A stretch of DNA of 6,795 bases. Origin: Sandaracinaceae bacterium. Its GTDB lineage: Bacteria; Myxococcota_A; Polyangia; Polyangiales; Sandaracinaceae. The stretch lies in the NCBI GenBank assembly GCA_025056955.1, contig JANWYL010000172.1, forward strand, positions 1 to 6,795. Reading direction: 5' to 3'. Positions 1-6,601 of the stretch are shown here, piece by piece. Both the position numbers and the translations under genes were made by a program. The notes under the pieces were generated by a model that worked only from the letters and a program-made list of their open reading frames with translations, was not told the origin of the DNA and made no database searches. Positions within the stretch are counted from its first letter, which is position 1; each line of letters starts with the position of its first letter.

Positions 1-617
1 GCTTCGCCATTGAGGCGCCGAGGAAATGCCGTGGATCCCCGCTCCATGGCCATGCTCCATGTGCTTTCCCCACTGCCAGTGCAGCCGCTTCGATAAATAT
101 CGAGCTCAAGGCGCTGGATGGCTTCAGTTAAAGCCGCCTCTAGCGTAAGTTCCCATGGCAACCTGTCAATCGTCGCGCTCCTACATTGCCCATTCATGCA
201 GTGGTTGGAAGAGCAAGCACGAGGAGCGCCGTCCAGAGGATCCAAAACGAGGCGGATGGGGCTGCTTCGCGAACGCGTAAATTCCACACAACCTCGGGCC
301 ACAACCCGACAATTCCGATCCCTCGCCTCTGCCTCAAGGCCATAGCGACTGCGGCCAAGACGCAAGGGAGTTTCCCTCTGATATAGGCCGTCCTCTTCTT
401 GGCTTTCCGAAAAAGCCTCACTCGCCGACCACAAGGTGGAAGCCCGAGCGATACAGCCCCCTTGGAGCACGCGGGTTTCAAGCCACGCGATCGATTCGAT
501 CGGCACGTTTCTCGAGAAAGCGACTTCAAAGCGCAGGGGCGGCGTTTCACTGCACCCAAGCGCAGCCCAAAACACAGGGATCCACAAGCCAGGCCTTGAC
601 TCTTGAAGAAAACCCAT
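1..617 (-). CDS. Putative secreted lipoprotein, Cys-rich domain family (3' end beyond left edge)
   Basis: Translation from ATG 617-615 stays open for 205 full codons to base 1, so the C-terminus is missing. Residues 1-21 look like a lipoprotein signal: a short N-region with one Arg, hydrophobic LWIPVFWAALG, then Cys22 in a lipobox-like ALGC. Residues 28-134 form one predicted beta-rich domain that opens with LRFEVAFSRNVP and later has GRSRYGLEAEARD and CRVVARGCVEF, with paired cysteines at 55, 103 and 110. It ends in C135-x4-C140-x2-G-x-C145, a motif I associate with secreted myxobacterial proteins. After that a new region starts (LPWELTLEAALTEAIQRLEL). The start follows the stop of the upstream gene by 4 bases (TAG-GAAC-ATG), so it is the last visible gene of the operon. 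The ribosome site is weak (AGGA overlapping that stop), which suggests translational coupling. I do not recognise a function. A surface or periplasmic anchor role is inferred. I am fairly sure it is coding, less sure that it is lipidated. Confidence 0.82.
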   Translation of the reverse strand, partial: MGFLQESRPGLWIPVFWAALGCSETPPLRFEVAFSRNVPIESIAWLETRVLQGGCIARASTLWSASEAFSESQEEDGLYQRETPLRLGRSRYGLEAEARDRNCRVVARGCVEFTRSRSSPIRLVLDPLDGAPRACSSNHCMNGQCRSATIDRLPWELTLEAALTEAIQRLELDIYRSGCTGSGESTWSMAMERGSTAFPRRLNGE

Positions 618-621
618 GTTC

Positions 622-2595
622 CTAACCAACGGTGCCCCCTTTTTTAGGCGTAAGCAACCTTTCCTTGGCAATCATGTGGCCAAGCCAAGGCCTAGGCCCT
701 AAAAAAAAGAGCATCGCAATCACAGCCCACGCAAAGCCACTCATCCAGGTCGGCCACGATGGAGCTTGAAAGCGCAGGCGAATCCGATGATCACCTGGGG
801 GAAGACGCACGCCGATTAGGGCATTTGGGCGGCGCGTGATTTCGGCCTCTCTAGGTCCTCTTTCGAGCCTCCACCCTGGAGAAAAGGCAACGGCAACCGA
901 TACTTCGTGAGCTTGCGCAGCACCTTGGACATCGAACTCGATGACTCCATCTTTGTAGCCAATCCACTTGACAAGAACGCGGGGGTCACTGCTTCTCACC
1001 CACCCCGGAAAAGGCCGTTCAATCACAACGAAGGGGGGAAATTCCGCGATAACCCTGTACTGGGGAGCCCAGCGGGAGAGGGCATTTATGGTTTCCTGAT
1101 CAACAGCCACAACCACCTCCGCAGCCAAATCATTGAGCCTTTGATCGATGAGTGCCCGCTTTTCATTTGTGACAGCAGTCCCCACAAAAGGCCCCACAAA
1201 GGCCGAAAGCCATGTGTCAGTACCAAGAGGAACCAGGGAATAGTAGCTCCCCACTGCATGTACTCCCGCGCGGATTGGCAAAATCGCAAGGGCATGCCCA
1301 CCTCCCAAAGGCAGAGGAAGCGACCCAAAAGTGTTTTGCACATAAACTCGCCCTCGAATCATGGAAGCCCGCTCAGCAAACCATTTGAACAACCCCTCAA
1401 GCTGCGGGTCGACTTCATCCTTGCGGTGCAAGCCAATTTCTCTTTCAAAAAATTCGGCTCGCCCCTTGATCCAGCTCCCCCCAGCAAAAAGCACGAAAGC
1501 CAAGGCCACCCAATGCAAATGGTGTTTGAAGCCCTTTTCGGGCAAGGCTTTGGCGAGGCACAAGGCCACAGGAACAACGAGGAGGGTGCGCGGAAAAATG
1601 AGGATCCGCCAGGGAATGGGGCCAAGCCAACGGTTGTTGGGCCAAAGAGCAGCGCGCGAAAGAAAGGCCACCACAAAAATCGCAAAAGCCCAGCTCAGTA
1701 CCCACTCTTTTAACTCCTCTTCTGAACAGCGGGGGAGGAAAACAATTGATGACGCAGCCAAAAAAATCAACAAAAGATCTGGCAACTCCACGCTTCCTTC
1801 CAAAAGAATGCGACCCAAATCGTAATTCGCTTCAAGAAAGGGGCGAAAGAAAATCTGGGTATTCACAAGCCCTGGATAGAGCACTGGGTAGACATCTCTC
1901 CGATCAAAAAGCAGGGCTGCAGTGAGCCAGTAGTGAGCGCTTGCCAAAGCACCGAGCAGAGAAGCACACGCAATGACCAAAATCTCCAGAAAATGGGGTG
2001 GTCTTGCAATGGCCAACATAAGGCAGCGCATGCCGATGAGGGCAACGACTGCATGGATCGCAAAGCTATGGGTCAGGCCGATCAGCCCAATCAAAAGAGC
2101 CAGCCTGGGCAAGGCCGCCCAACCAAGGGGGGCATGCAATTCCTTGAAAAGCAAAAGGACCAGGCCAATCGAGATGCCAAAGGTCCACATCCCCGAAAAC
2201 ACCCCACTCGGCCCCGTGATCAACAAGCTCTGATTTTGGGCCAACCACGCAGCAAGCAAAGCCACAGGCAATGGTGCCAAGCGCCTGGCCACCTCAAGCG
2301 CACAAAGGCCAATCACCGCATGCCCAAAAACCGTCCAAAAGAGATGGTTCACCCAGCCCGGTACTCCGAGCGCAACGAGTCGAGCAGCAATCCCGTACCA
2401 CAGGGGAGAATGCAAAAAACCCAAGGGAAATCCCGCAAAAGCGAGATCGCTCCATCCGCTCGAGTTGCGACCAAGGTCAATGGTCTCAGCGATATGGGCC
2501 GAGTGATCCAGGTAGTAGCGCCAGCCTCCCTCCCAAAGAGGACGGGCCAAAAACAAGGAAGAGATGACAATAAGCAAACGCGCAAGATGGATCAT
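622..2595 (-). CDS. Polytopic membrane protein, GT-C/PTPS-related (YfhO-like) family, possible glycosyltransferase
   Basis: This 657-residue protein begins with a hydrophobic segment (3-19). An extracytoplasmic loop follows with D30-H31 in YYLDHSAHIAE and a G-x-P-x-G-F-x-H-S-P-L-W-Y stretch (55-67). About ten more membrane segments follow (near 83-103, 108-126, 133-150, 160-175, 177-196, 203-230, 271-287, 297-316, 329-349, 358-375). Residues 380-610 are soluble and end in FSPGWRLERG ... VRLPPGDHRIRLRF, which resembles the beta-sandwich of YfhO-like proteins. A last membrane helix (617-634) and a basic tail (KERLLTPKKGG) close it. An acidic/His first loop, many helices and a C-terminal periplasmic domain are the plan of GT-C enzymes that use polyprenyl-phosphate sugars, and of the 'PTPS-related' membrane family. 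Activity is inferred only. It sits 61 bases after the sulfatase gene and 4 bases before the lipoprotein gene. No Shine-Dalgarno is visible before ATG 2595, but the start fits the first membrane helix exactly. Confidence 0.88.
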   Translation of the reverse strand: MIHLARLLIVISSLFLARPLWEGGWRYYLDHSAHIAETIDLGRNSSGWSDLAFAGFPLGFLHSPLWYGIAARLVALGVPGWVNHLFWTVFGHAVIGLCALEVARRLAPLPVALLAAWLAQNQSLLITGPSGVFSGMWTFGISIGLVLLLFKELHAPLGWAALPRLALLIGLIGLTHSFAIHAVVALIGMRCLMLAIARPPHFLEILVIACASLLGALASAHYWLTAALLFDRRDVYPVLYPGLVNTQIFFRPFLEANYDLGRILLEGSVELPDLLLIFLAASSIVFLPRCSEEELKEWVLSWAFAIFVVAFLSRAALWPNNRWLGPIPWRILIFPRTLLVVPVALCLAKALPEKGFKHHLHWVALAFVLFAGGSWIKGRAEFFEREIGLHRKDEVDPQLEGLFKWFAERASMIRGRVYVQNTFGSLPLPLGGGHALAILPIRAGVHAVGSYYSLVPLGTDTWLSAFVGPFVGTAVTNEKRALIDQRLNDLAAEVVVAVDQETINALSRWAPQYRVIAEFPPFVVIERPFPGWVRSSDPRVLVKWIGYKDGVIEFDVQGAAQAHEVSVAVAFSPGWRLERGPREAEITRRPNALIGVRLPPGDHRIRLRFQAPSWPTWMSGFAWAVIAMLFFLGPRPWLGHMIAKERLLTPKKGGTVG

Positions 2596-2656
2596 GGTGC
2601 AACAAGAAGAGACGCAAACTCGAACTCAAACCCGAGTGGAAAAAACCCCCAGGCCC
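2596..2656 (-). other. Intercistronic gap with G5-T6 tract
   Basis: These 61 bases separate the sulfatase stop (TGA 2659-2657) from the next start (ATG 2595). Read on the minus strand they begin with a G-run followed by six T (2650-2640). They continue with two similar GAGTT/GAGTTTG units and a pyrimidine-rich run up to the ATG. No stable hairpin can be drawn in front of the T-run, so I do not call a terminator. No purine-rich ribosome site lies within 15 bases of the downstream ATG. It may weaken or uncouple expression of the downstream genes, or it may only be a spacer. Confidence 0.5.
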
Positions 2657-5362
2657 TCACCTTCCTTCCCTCTCCTCGTATGGGCGAATCGATAGGATCC
2701 CAATCCTTTTGGAAGACACGACTTGCCCATCGGAAATACCCTCTTGGCGAATCCCCTCTGGTGTGTCTACCGCAACGTGGATCAACCACTCGGAAGGAGT
2801 GGGTGTCTCAAGAGGCACAACGACAGAAGCCACATCGCGCAAAAGCTCCCCCCGCTTCCATTGGGTGGTTGGGTAACGGCCGTTGATTGGAATGTGAATA
2901 CCGTGAAAATCAGGTGGCGCTGGGGTTGGCCCCGTGAACCAAATCACGATCTTGTACTCATCCTTCATGGGTGCGATGCAACGCAAGTAGCAGGTGATTC
3001 GAAAAATTTCCCCTGGGTGCAAAGGTTTTGGTGGGGTCTCGCAAGCCACTATCTCCAACCGATCCTTATAAAGCAAATGCACGGGAGTGGCATGAGGTGG
3101 TATGCCCTTTACCCGAAAGCGGGCGATATAGGCTTCGTCGGTTCGGTTTTCAAGGCGGCTATTGCGAGCCACCCATGCCCTCAAAAGATCCCGAAGCATG
3201 CGCGCCGTAGGGTCCCTTATGATATTCGTGGTTTCTCCTGGATCGCGGCTGAGATCAAAGGCTTGGAAGCTCCCACGGCGCAGATCCCAAATCACCGTGT
3301 GATCGCCACGCCGTACTTTGCGCACATCGTTCGGGAAGGGCCCTTCGGCAATGAGCTCAGCAAAAATGGGCCTTTTGGCATCGCATTCCTTGAGGGTGGC
3401 CAAAAGGCTTCTGCCAGAAATTGGAAGAGGTGATCGGATGCCAGCCAAGTTCAAAATGGTGGGCATGATGTCGAGCAAGGCCACGGGGCAATTGTTTCGC
3501 TCCCCAGGAGGTGTCACGCCAGGCACGCGGAGAAAAAGCATGGCAGCCAGTTGATCTTCGTAGAGAGAACTCGCATGAAAGTAGATCCCATGGTGGGCTC
3601 CAAAGGCCTCTCCATGATCAGAAGCAAGGATAACAGCCGTGTCCTCCGCTAATCCCAACTCTTCAAGCCCCTTTAGTAACCGACCTACTTCTTTGTCTGC
3701 ATAAAAAACCTCCGTGTCATAGCGACCAGCCACATCGTCACCAAAAAGGGAAGGCCTCCCATCAGAAAGGTAGGGCTCGTGAACGTTCATGAGATGCACC
3801 CACACCAAAAAGGGAGAATTCTCCTTCCGAAGGCGCTCGAGCGCCTCAAGGGCTAAATTCACTGGCTCTTCCCGCAGTCCCCTTAATTCGTTGCTCTGGT
3901 GCACCCGTTCAAAGCCTTGAAAAAGGCCATGGAGCCGCTTGAAGTAATTCGTGCCAATATAAGCCTCAGTTTTGTAGCCCTGCGCTTGAAGCAGCTCAGG
4001 AAAAGTGATGTTCTCCTGAAGAATTTCGGGCCAAAAGTATTGATCGCCACGGGCGATCTCGCTGGGATAAACGCCAACCAAAATGCTTGGGATTGCAAGC
4101 ACCGAGCGCGAAGACTGCGACATCACCTCGGTGAATTGCACCGCCTGTGCTGCAAATGCATCGATGTGCGGGGAGGTTTGGCGTTTGTAGCCATTCACAC
4201 CTAGGTGGCCCCGATGAAGGGTATCAACTGTAATTAAAAGCAAGTTAAATGGTCGTTCCCTCTTCGGAAGGGGGACCATCTCACCATCACCCCTTGGTGC
4301 AACATCAGGAGCACCATCCCCAGCAAAGCAATCCGCATCTATTCCATCTCCTTCTTCGTCAAATGCACCAGGGTGAATGGATGCATTCCAATCGTTGCAA
4401 TCACCGCCACCAAAAAGGGATGCAAAACCATCCCCATCCATGTCCAAAAAGCGCCGATAGATGTCAAGCAATCTCCCCCCCCATACGCTGCTTTCCTCAA
4501 TGAAAATGCGGCTCTCCTCTGGTATCCCGTAAGAAAAAGCAGATACCCAAAAGAAGCAAAAGGAAGCACCTACGGTAACTCCTGGCACACGGGGCAAACG
4601 CCTCCAAAGCCATGAGCTCATGTATCCAACCACCACCCATATCACCACGGCAACCAGGGGCCAAAGCAGGCGGAGGGGGGTATAAACCAAAATCAAAGTC
4701 GCCTCGCGCTGGGCATAGGCAAAAGCCAATGCTCCAACAGCGATCAACAACAAGGAAAAAGCAGGCGTGGAAAGCCAAGAAAAGTGCGGGACGAGACGCT
4801 CGCAAAGAAAATCCAAGAGGGTGCGAATCGCAGGCAATACAACCAGCAAACCAATCGCGCTTGCCCCAGCAGCTCCAGCCACACTCCAAGGCTGTGCGAA
4901 ATGGTTGAGCGCCAACCACGTCACGCCACCAACCATTCCAAAAGCAAGCGTACCCATGATGATCCTCGCCCACATGCGCGCCACACGGCGAGGGGATAAG
5001 GAGAGAAGGGTCTTTGGAAAACGGATGACCATGAGCACAGCCGACCAGCCTGGCACCTTTGCGGCCACCCGCTCAATCAACCAAAGCAAGATCCCTGTAA
5101 CCAAAGCGATGGGCAAATAGAGGGCATATAGGTGAAAAACAGCGATCCCACCCCACCATCCCACATATCCACCTTCAAAGAAGGCGACGAGCGCTTCAAA
5201 AAGACCCAAGAAAAAAGCCACTACGCACCATGTGGCAGTATGTCCAACCCACCTGGCAATCCCATTCCACTCACCCCCTATCGGAACAGCTAAAGTCGCC
5301 GTGCCCGCTTCCTTACCAAAGGCCACGGGAGGTGATGAATAGGAGACCCGCGTTTGAGTCAT
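2657..5362 (-). CDS. Membrane-anchored sulfatase/phosphotransferase-superfamily protein with MopE-like motif and C-terminal beta domain
   Basis: Four parts can be read in these 901 residues. (1) Seven probable membrane segments: 43-62, 70-97, 133-152, 160-178, 198-217, 223-247, 260-278. Seven helices with the N-terminus inside put the rest outside. (2) A MopE-like metal-binding motif at 307-345. (3) A sulfatase (alkaline phosphatase superfamily) domain at about 371-735. D380 in TVDTLHRGHLG and D582-H583 in ASDHGEAFG are the expected metal ligands, and H596 with LYEDQL (600-605) and LRVPG (611-615) follow the family pattern. The slot that normally holds C/S-x-P/A-S/A-R reads S420-V-L-A-I, followed by PSILVGVYPSE. 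There is therefore no Cys for formylglycine, and the usual Arg is absent. (4) A beta-rich domain at about 760-898 with GRYPTTQW-x2-GELLRD. Length and layout resemble LtaS/EptA-type enzymes more than soluble arylsulfatases. It may cleave sulfate or move a phospho-group on an envelope glycan or lipid; the sequence cannot decide. It starts inside the stop of the discoidin gene (ATGA), with GGAG 11 bases upstream. Confidence 0.9.
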   Translation of the reverse strand: MTQTRVSYSSPPVAFGKEAGTATLAVPIGGEWNGIARWVGHTATWCVVAFFLGLFEALVAFFEGGYVGWWGGIAVFHLYALYLPIALVTGILLWLIERVAAKVPGWSAVLMVIRFPKTLLSLSPRRVARMWARIIMGTLAFGMVGGVTWLALNHFAQPWSVAGAAGASAIGLLVVLPAIRTLLDFLCERLVPHFSWLSTPAFSLLLIAVGALAFAYAQREATLILVYTPLRLLWPLVAVVIWVVVGYMSSWLWRRLPRVPGVTVGASFCFFWVSAFSYGIPEESRIFIEESSVWGGRLLDIYRRFLDMDGDGFASLFGGGDCNDWNASIHPGAFDEEGDGIDADCFAGDGAPDVAPRGDGEMVPLPKRERPFNLLLITVDTLHRGHLGVNGYKRQTSPHIDAFAAQAVQFTEVMSQSSRSVLAIPSILVGVYPSEIARGDQYFWPEILQENITFPELLQAQGYKTEAYIGTNYFKRLHGLFQGFERVHQSNELRGLREEPVNLALEALERLRKENSPFLVWVHLMNVHEPYLSDGRPSLFGDDVAGRYDTEVFYADKEVGRLLKGLEELGLAEDTAVILASDHGEAFGAHHGIYFHASSLYEDQLAAMLFLRVPGVTPPGERNNCPVALLDIMPTILNLAGIRSPLPISGRSLLATLKECDAKRPIFAELIAEGPFPNDVRKVRRGDHTVIWDLRRGSFQAFDLSRDPGETTNIIRDPTARMLRDLLRAWVARNSRLENRTDEAYIARFRVKGIPPHATPVHLLYKDRLEIVACETPPKPLHPGEIFRITCYLRCIAPMKDEYKIVIWFTGPTPAPPDFHGIHIPINGRYPTTQWKRGELLRDVASVVVPLETPTPSEWLIHVAVDTPEGIRQEGISDGQVVSSKRIGILSIRPYEEREGR
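4328..4444 (-). other. MopE-like putative metal-binding motif (within the sulfatase gene)
   Basis: Residues 307-345 of the 901-residue protein carry D307-x-D309-G-D311-G (an EF-hand-like acidic loop), then GGGDCND (318-324), IHPGAFDE (329-336) and GDGIDADC (338-345). This order matches the short motif annotated as Cu-binding_MopE / putative metal-binding motif, usually found in secreted deltaproteobacterial proteins. C322 and C345 could form a disulfide. It lies between the last N-terminal membrane helix and the catalytic domain, so it should face the periplasm. Calcium is as likely a ligand as copper from the acidic loop alone. Confidence 0.85.
5359..5362 (-). promoter_or_regulatory. ATGA stop-start overlap (translational coupling site)
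   Basis: On the minus strand the four bases ATGA hold both the TGA stop of the discoidin-protein gene and the ATG of the sulfatase gene. This shows that the two are co-transcribed and are probably translated in a coupled way. A GGAG at 5377-5374 lies 11 bases before the ATG, somewhat farther than ideal. Confidence 0.85.
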
Positions 5363-6414
5363 TCGACAGTGATCTCCGCAAGCCCTCCACCAAAGTTATA
5401 CCATGAATGCACCTCAAAACGCACCCTGTCAACACCTTCAACAGCATTCCCTAGCTCATGGGTAATCCATTGTGGGCTAACGCTAAACTCGGTATGCCCG
5501 TTGAAGGACTTCACCTCCTTCCCTTTTGCAAAAACCTTGAGCGTGTAGTCAATCGTTGCACGGTCGTTATATGGAGGGTTGTGGGTGTTCAGGATCTTTA
5601 CCTTTGATATGGTACGGGGTGGGTTGATGGTGATTTCAAACCACCCGCGCGTGTGATCGGGCAAAAGCCACGAGGTGTCTGGATTTCCATCAAGAGCCTT
5701 TGATGGCTCGTAGTCTGGGTGGTTGTTGAAGTAAGAAGATGCCCGTGCGTGAATCCCCTCTGGAACATGAAAGGCAAGGTAAAGCCCCACAACTCCAGCA
5801 AAAAAAGCAAACCCAGCAATCCCGCTTCGCACAATGCGCTTGACGAAAATTTCCCTTGGCAAAATTGAAACTTCTCCCAGGGAACGGGCAACGATAAGCC
5901 GGACGTCAACAAGGGCTTCAAAGAGCTCCCCATGCGCTGGGCTCACTTCGCTGTCAAGAAGAGGCAATTTCATGGCCTCAATTTTTGACTTCGCCTCTTG
6001 AATGCGCCTGAGCGCGCCTTCGCCTTTGTTCCTCACTTGAATAAAACGCTCAAAAACAGCAAAAGGCACCTTGTGAGCAGAAGGCACCTCCATCGCTTTG
6101 GCTGCATTTTCCCCTCCTCCGCCCTCTCTTTGTTCTTGCCCTCTTCGATCCGAGCCATCAAGCTGCTCCCCAACGCCTTCAAACCAAACACGCACTGCTT
6201 CGCCCATGCGCTCCAATCCATCAAGCATGAGGCGAAGGGCTTCGGCAGGATGCCCAGCAGCCCAAAGCGACTCTGCTGCCTCGGCGCGCTGACGAGCGAG
6301 ATCTCCCAACTCGCGCACCTTCTTTCGCCACTCATCTGTAAGTCGGGATGCATCTTTCGCTGCGCGCCTCAAAGTGAAAAACTCAACCACTGGGGTTAAA
6401 ATTGCCTGCACCAT
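5359..6414 (-). CDS. Single-pass membrane protein with cytoplasmic helical region and extracytoplasmic discoidin (F5/8 type C)-like domain
   Basis: Of its 351 residues, 1-195 are charged and helical. They include AESLWAAGHPAEALRLMLDG (46-65) and a Gly/Glu-rich linker near 86-106 that divides them into two helical halves. One membrane segment lies at about 197-214 (RSGIAGFAFFAGVVGLYLAF), preceded by basic residues (K192, R193, R196), which predicts N-in/C-out. Residues 218-351 form a discoidin-like beta-sandwich: HARASS, ALDGNPDTSWL (240-250), RGWFEITIN (256-264), KVKILNTHNP, and a C-terminal strand GGGLAEITVE. In this fold such domains bind sugars or lipids, so a role in docking the operon's enzymes to an envelope glycan is inferred. 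The N-terminal region is not recognised. ATG 6414 has only a weak AGG six bases upstream, but the next in-frame start candidates lie inside the helical region. It is the first gene of the operon, with a promoter-like sequence just upstream. Confidence 0.87.
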   Translation of the reverse strand: MVQAILTPVVEFFTLRRAAKDASRLTDEWRKKVRELGDLARQRAEAAESLWAAGHPAEALRLMLDGLERMGEAVRVWFEGVGEQLDGSDRRGQEQREGGGGENAAKAMEVPSAHKVPFAVFERFIQVRNKGEGALRRIQEAKSKIEAMKLPLLDSEVSPAHGELFEALVDVRLIVARSLGEVSILPREIFVKRIVRSGIAGFAFFAGVVGLYLAFHVPEGIHARASSYFNNHPDYEPSKALDGNPDTSWLLPDHTRGWFEITINPPRTISKVKILNTHNPPYNDRATIDYTLKVFAKGKEVKSFNGHTEFSVSPQWITHELGNAVEGVDRVRFEVHSWYNFGGGLAEITVE

Positions 6415-6450
6415 GGAAGCCTAATCAAGGGCGGTTAGGGTAATTGGCTA

Positions 6451-6461
6451 GGCATTATGCC
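6451..6461. repeat. 11-bp palindrome overlapping the -10 box
   Basis: GGCAT-T-ATGCC is a perfect 5+1+5 inverted repeat that covers the predicted -10 of the minus-strand operon. Its position would suit an operator for a small dimeric repressor. It is short enough to arise by chance. Confidence 0.35.
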
Positions 6462-6481
6462 ACAAGTGAAAAGGTATTCAA
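6454..6481 (-). promoter_or_regulatory. Candidate sigma70-type promoter of the minus-strand operon
   Basis: On the minus strand TTGAAT (6481-6476) is followed after 16 bases by CATAAT (6459-6454). These are close to the consensus -35 and -10 boxes (4/6 and 5/6 matches). Transcription would begin near 6448, leaving a leader of about 33 bases before ATG 6414. It is the best such pair I found in the 187-base divergent region. No comparably good plus-strand promoter was found for the gene at 6602. Confidence 0.5.
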
Positions 6482-6587
6482 GCCGCAACCAACTGCACAA
6501 TTTGGTTATGCACCCTGCACTGCACACTTCTCTCAAAGCAATCCTCAAAGCCATTGATTCGCACGCCAACAATTCGATCCAAATCTC

Positions 6588-6594
6588 GAAAGGG
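6588..6594 (+). promoter_or_regulatory. Ribosome binding site for the plus-strand gene
   Basis: GAAAGGG lies 7 bases before ATG 6602 and decides that start. The frame is open upstream to a TGA at 6467-6469, and the only other candidate there, TTG 6554, has no comparable site. Confidence 0.6.
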
Positions 6595-6601
6595 TGTTTT
6601 C

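Noticed and set aside
180..200. Possible frameshift in the lipoprotein gene near the CMNGQC motif
   Set aside because: On re-reading the bases there are only three G in this run, and the frame passes through without a break.
194..559. Minus-strand frame of 121 codons ending in a hydrophobic stretch
   Set aside because: It lies in another frame of the same strand inside the lipoprotein gene (617 to 1), which has a far better protein pattern and reaches the window edge.
907..1713. Plus-strand open frame of 268 codons
   Set aside because: It lies wholly antisense to the polytopic membrane gene, with basic low-complexity composition and no recognisable motif.
2640..2660. Intrinsic terminator after the sulfatase stop
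   Set aside because: There is a T-run, but no hairpin with a credible stem in front of it.
1933..2886. Long plus-strand open frame of 317 codons across the start of the 657-residue gene and the end of the sulfatase gene
   Set aside because: It is antisense to two well-supported genes. Its product is a featureless mix of K, R, Q, S and P, as expected from the complement of hydrophobic codons, and it has no domain pattern.
2723..3433. Plus-strand open frame of 236 codons
   Set aside because: It is antisense to the C-terminal part of the sulfatase gene and shows no domain pattern.
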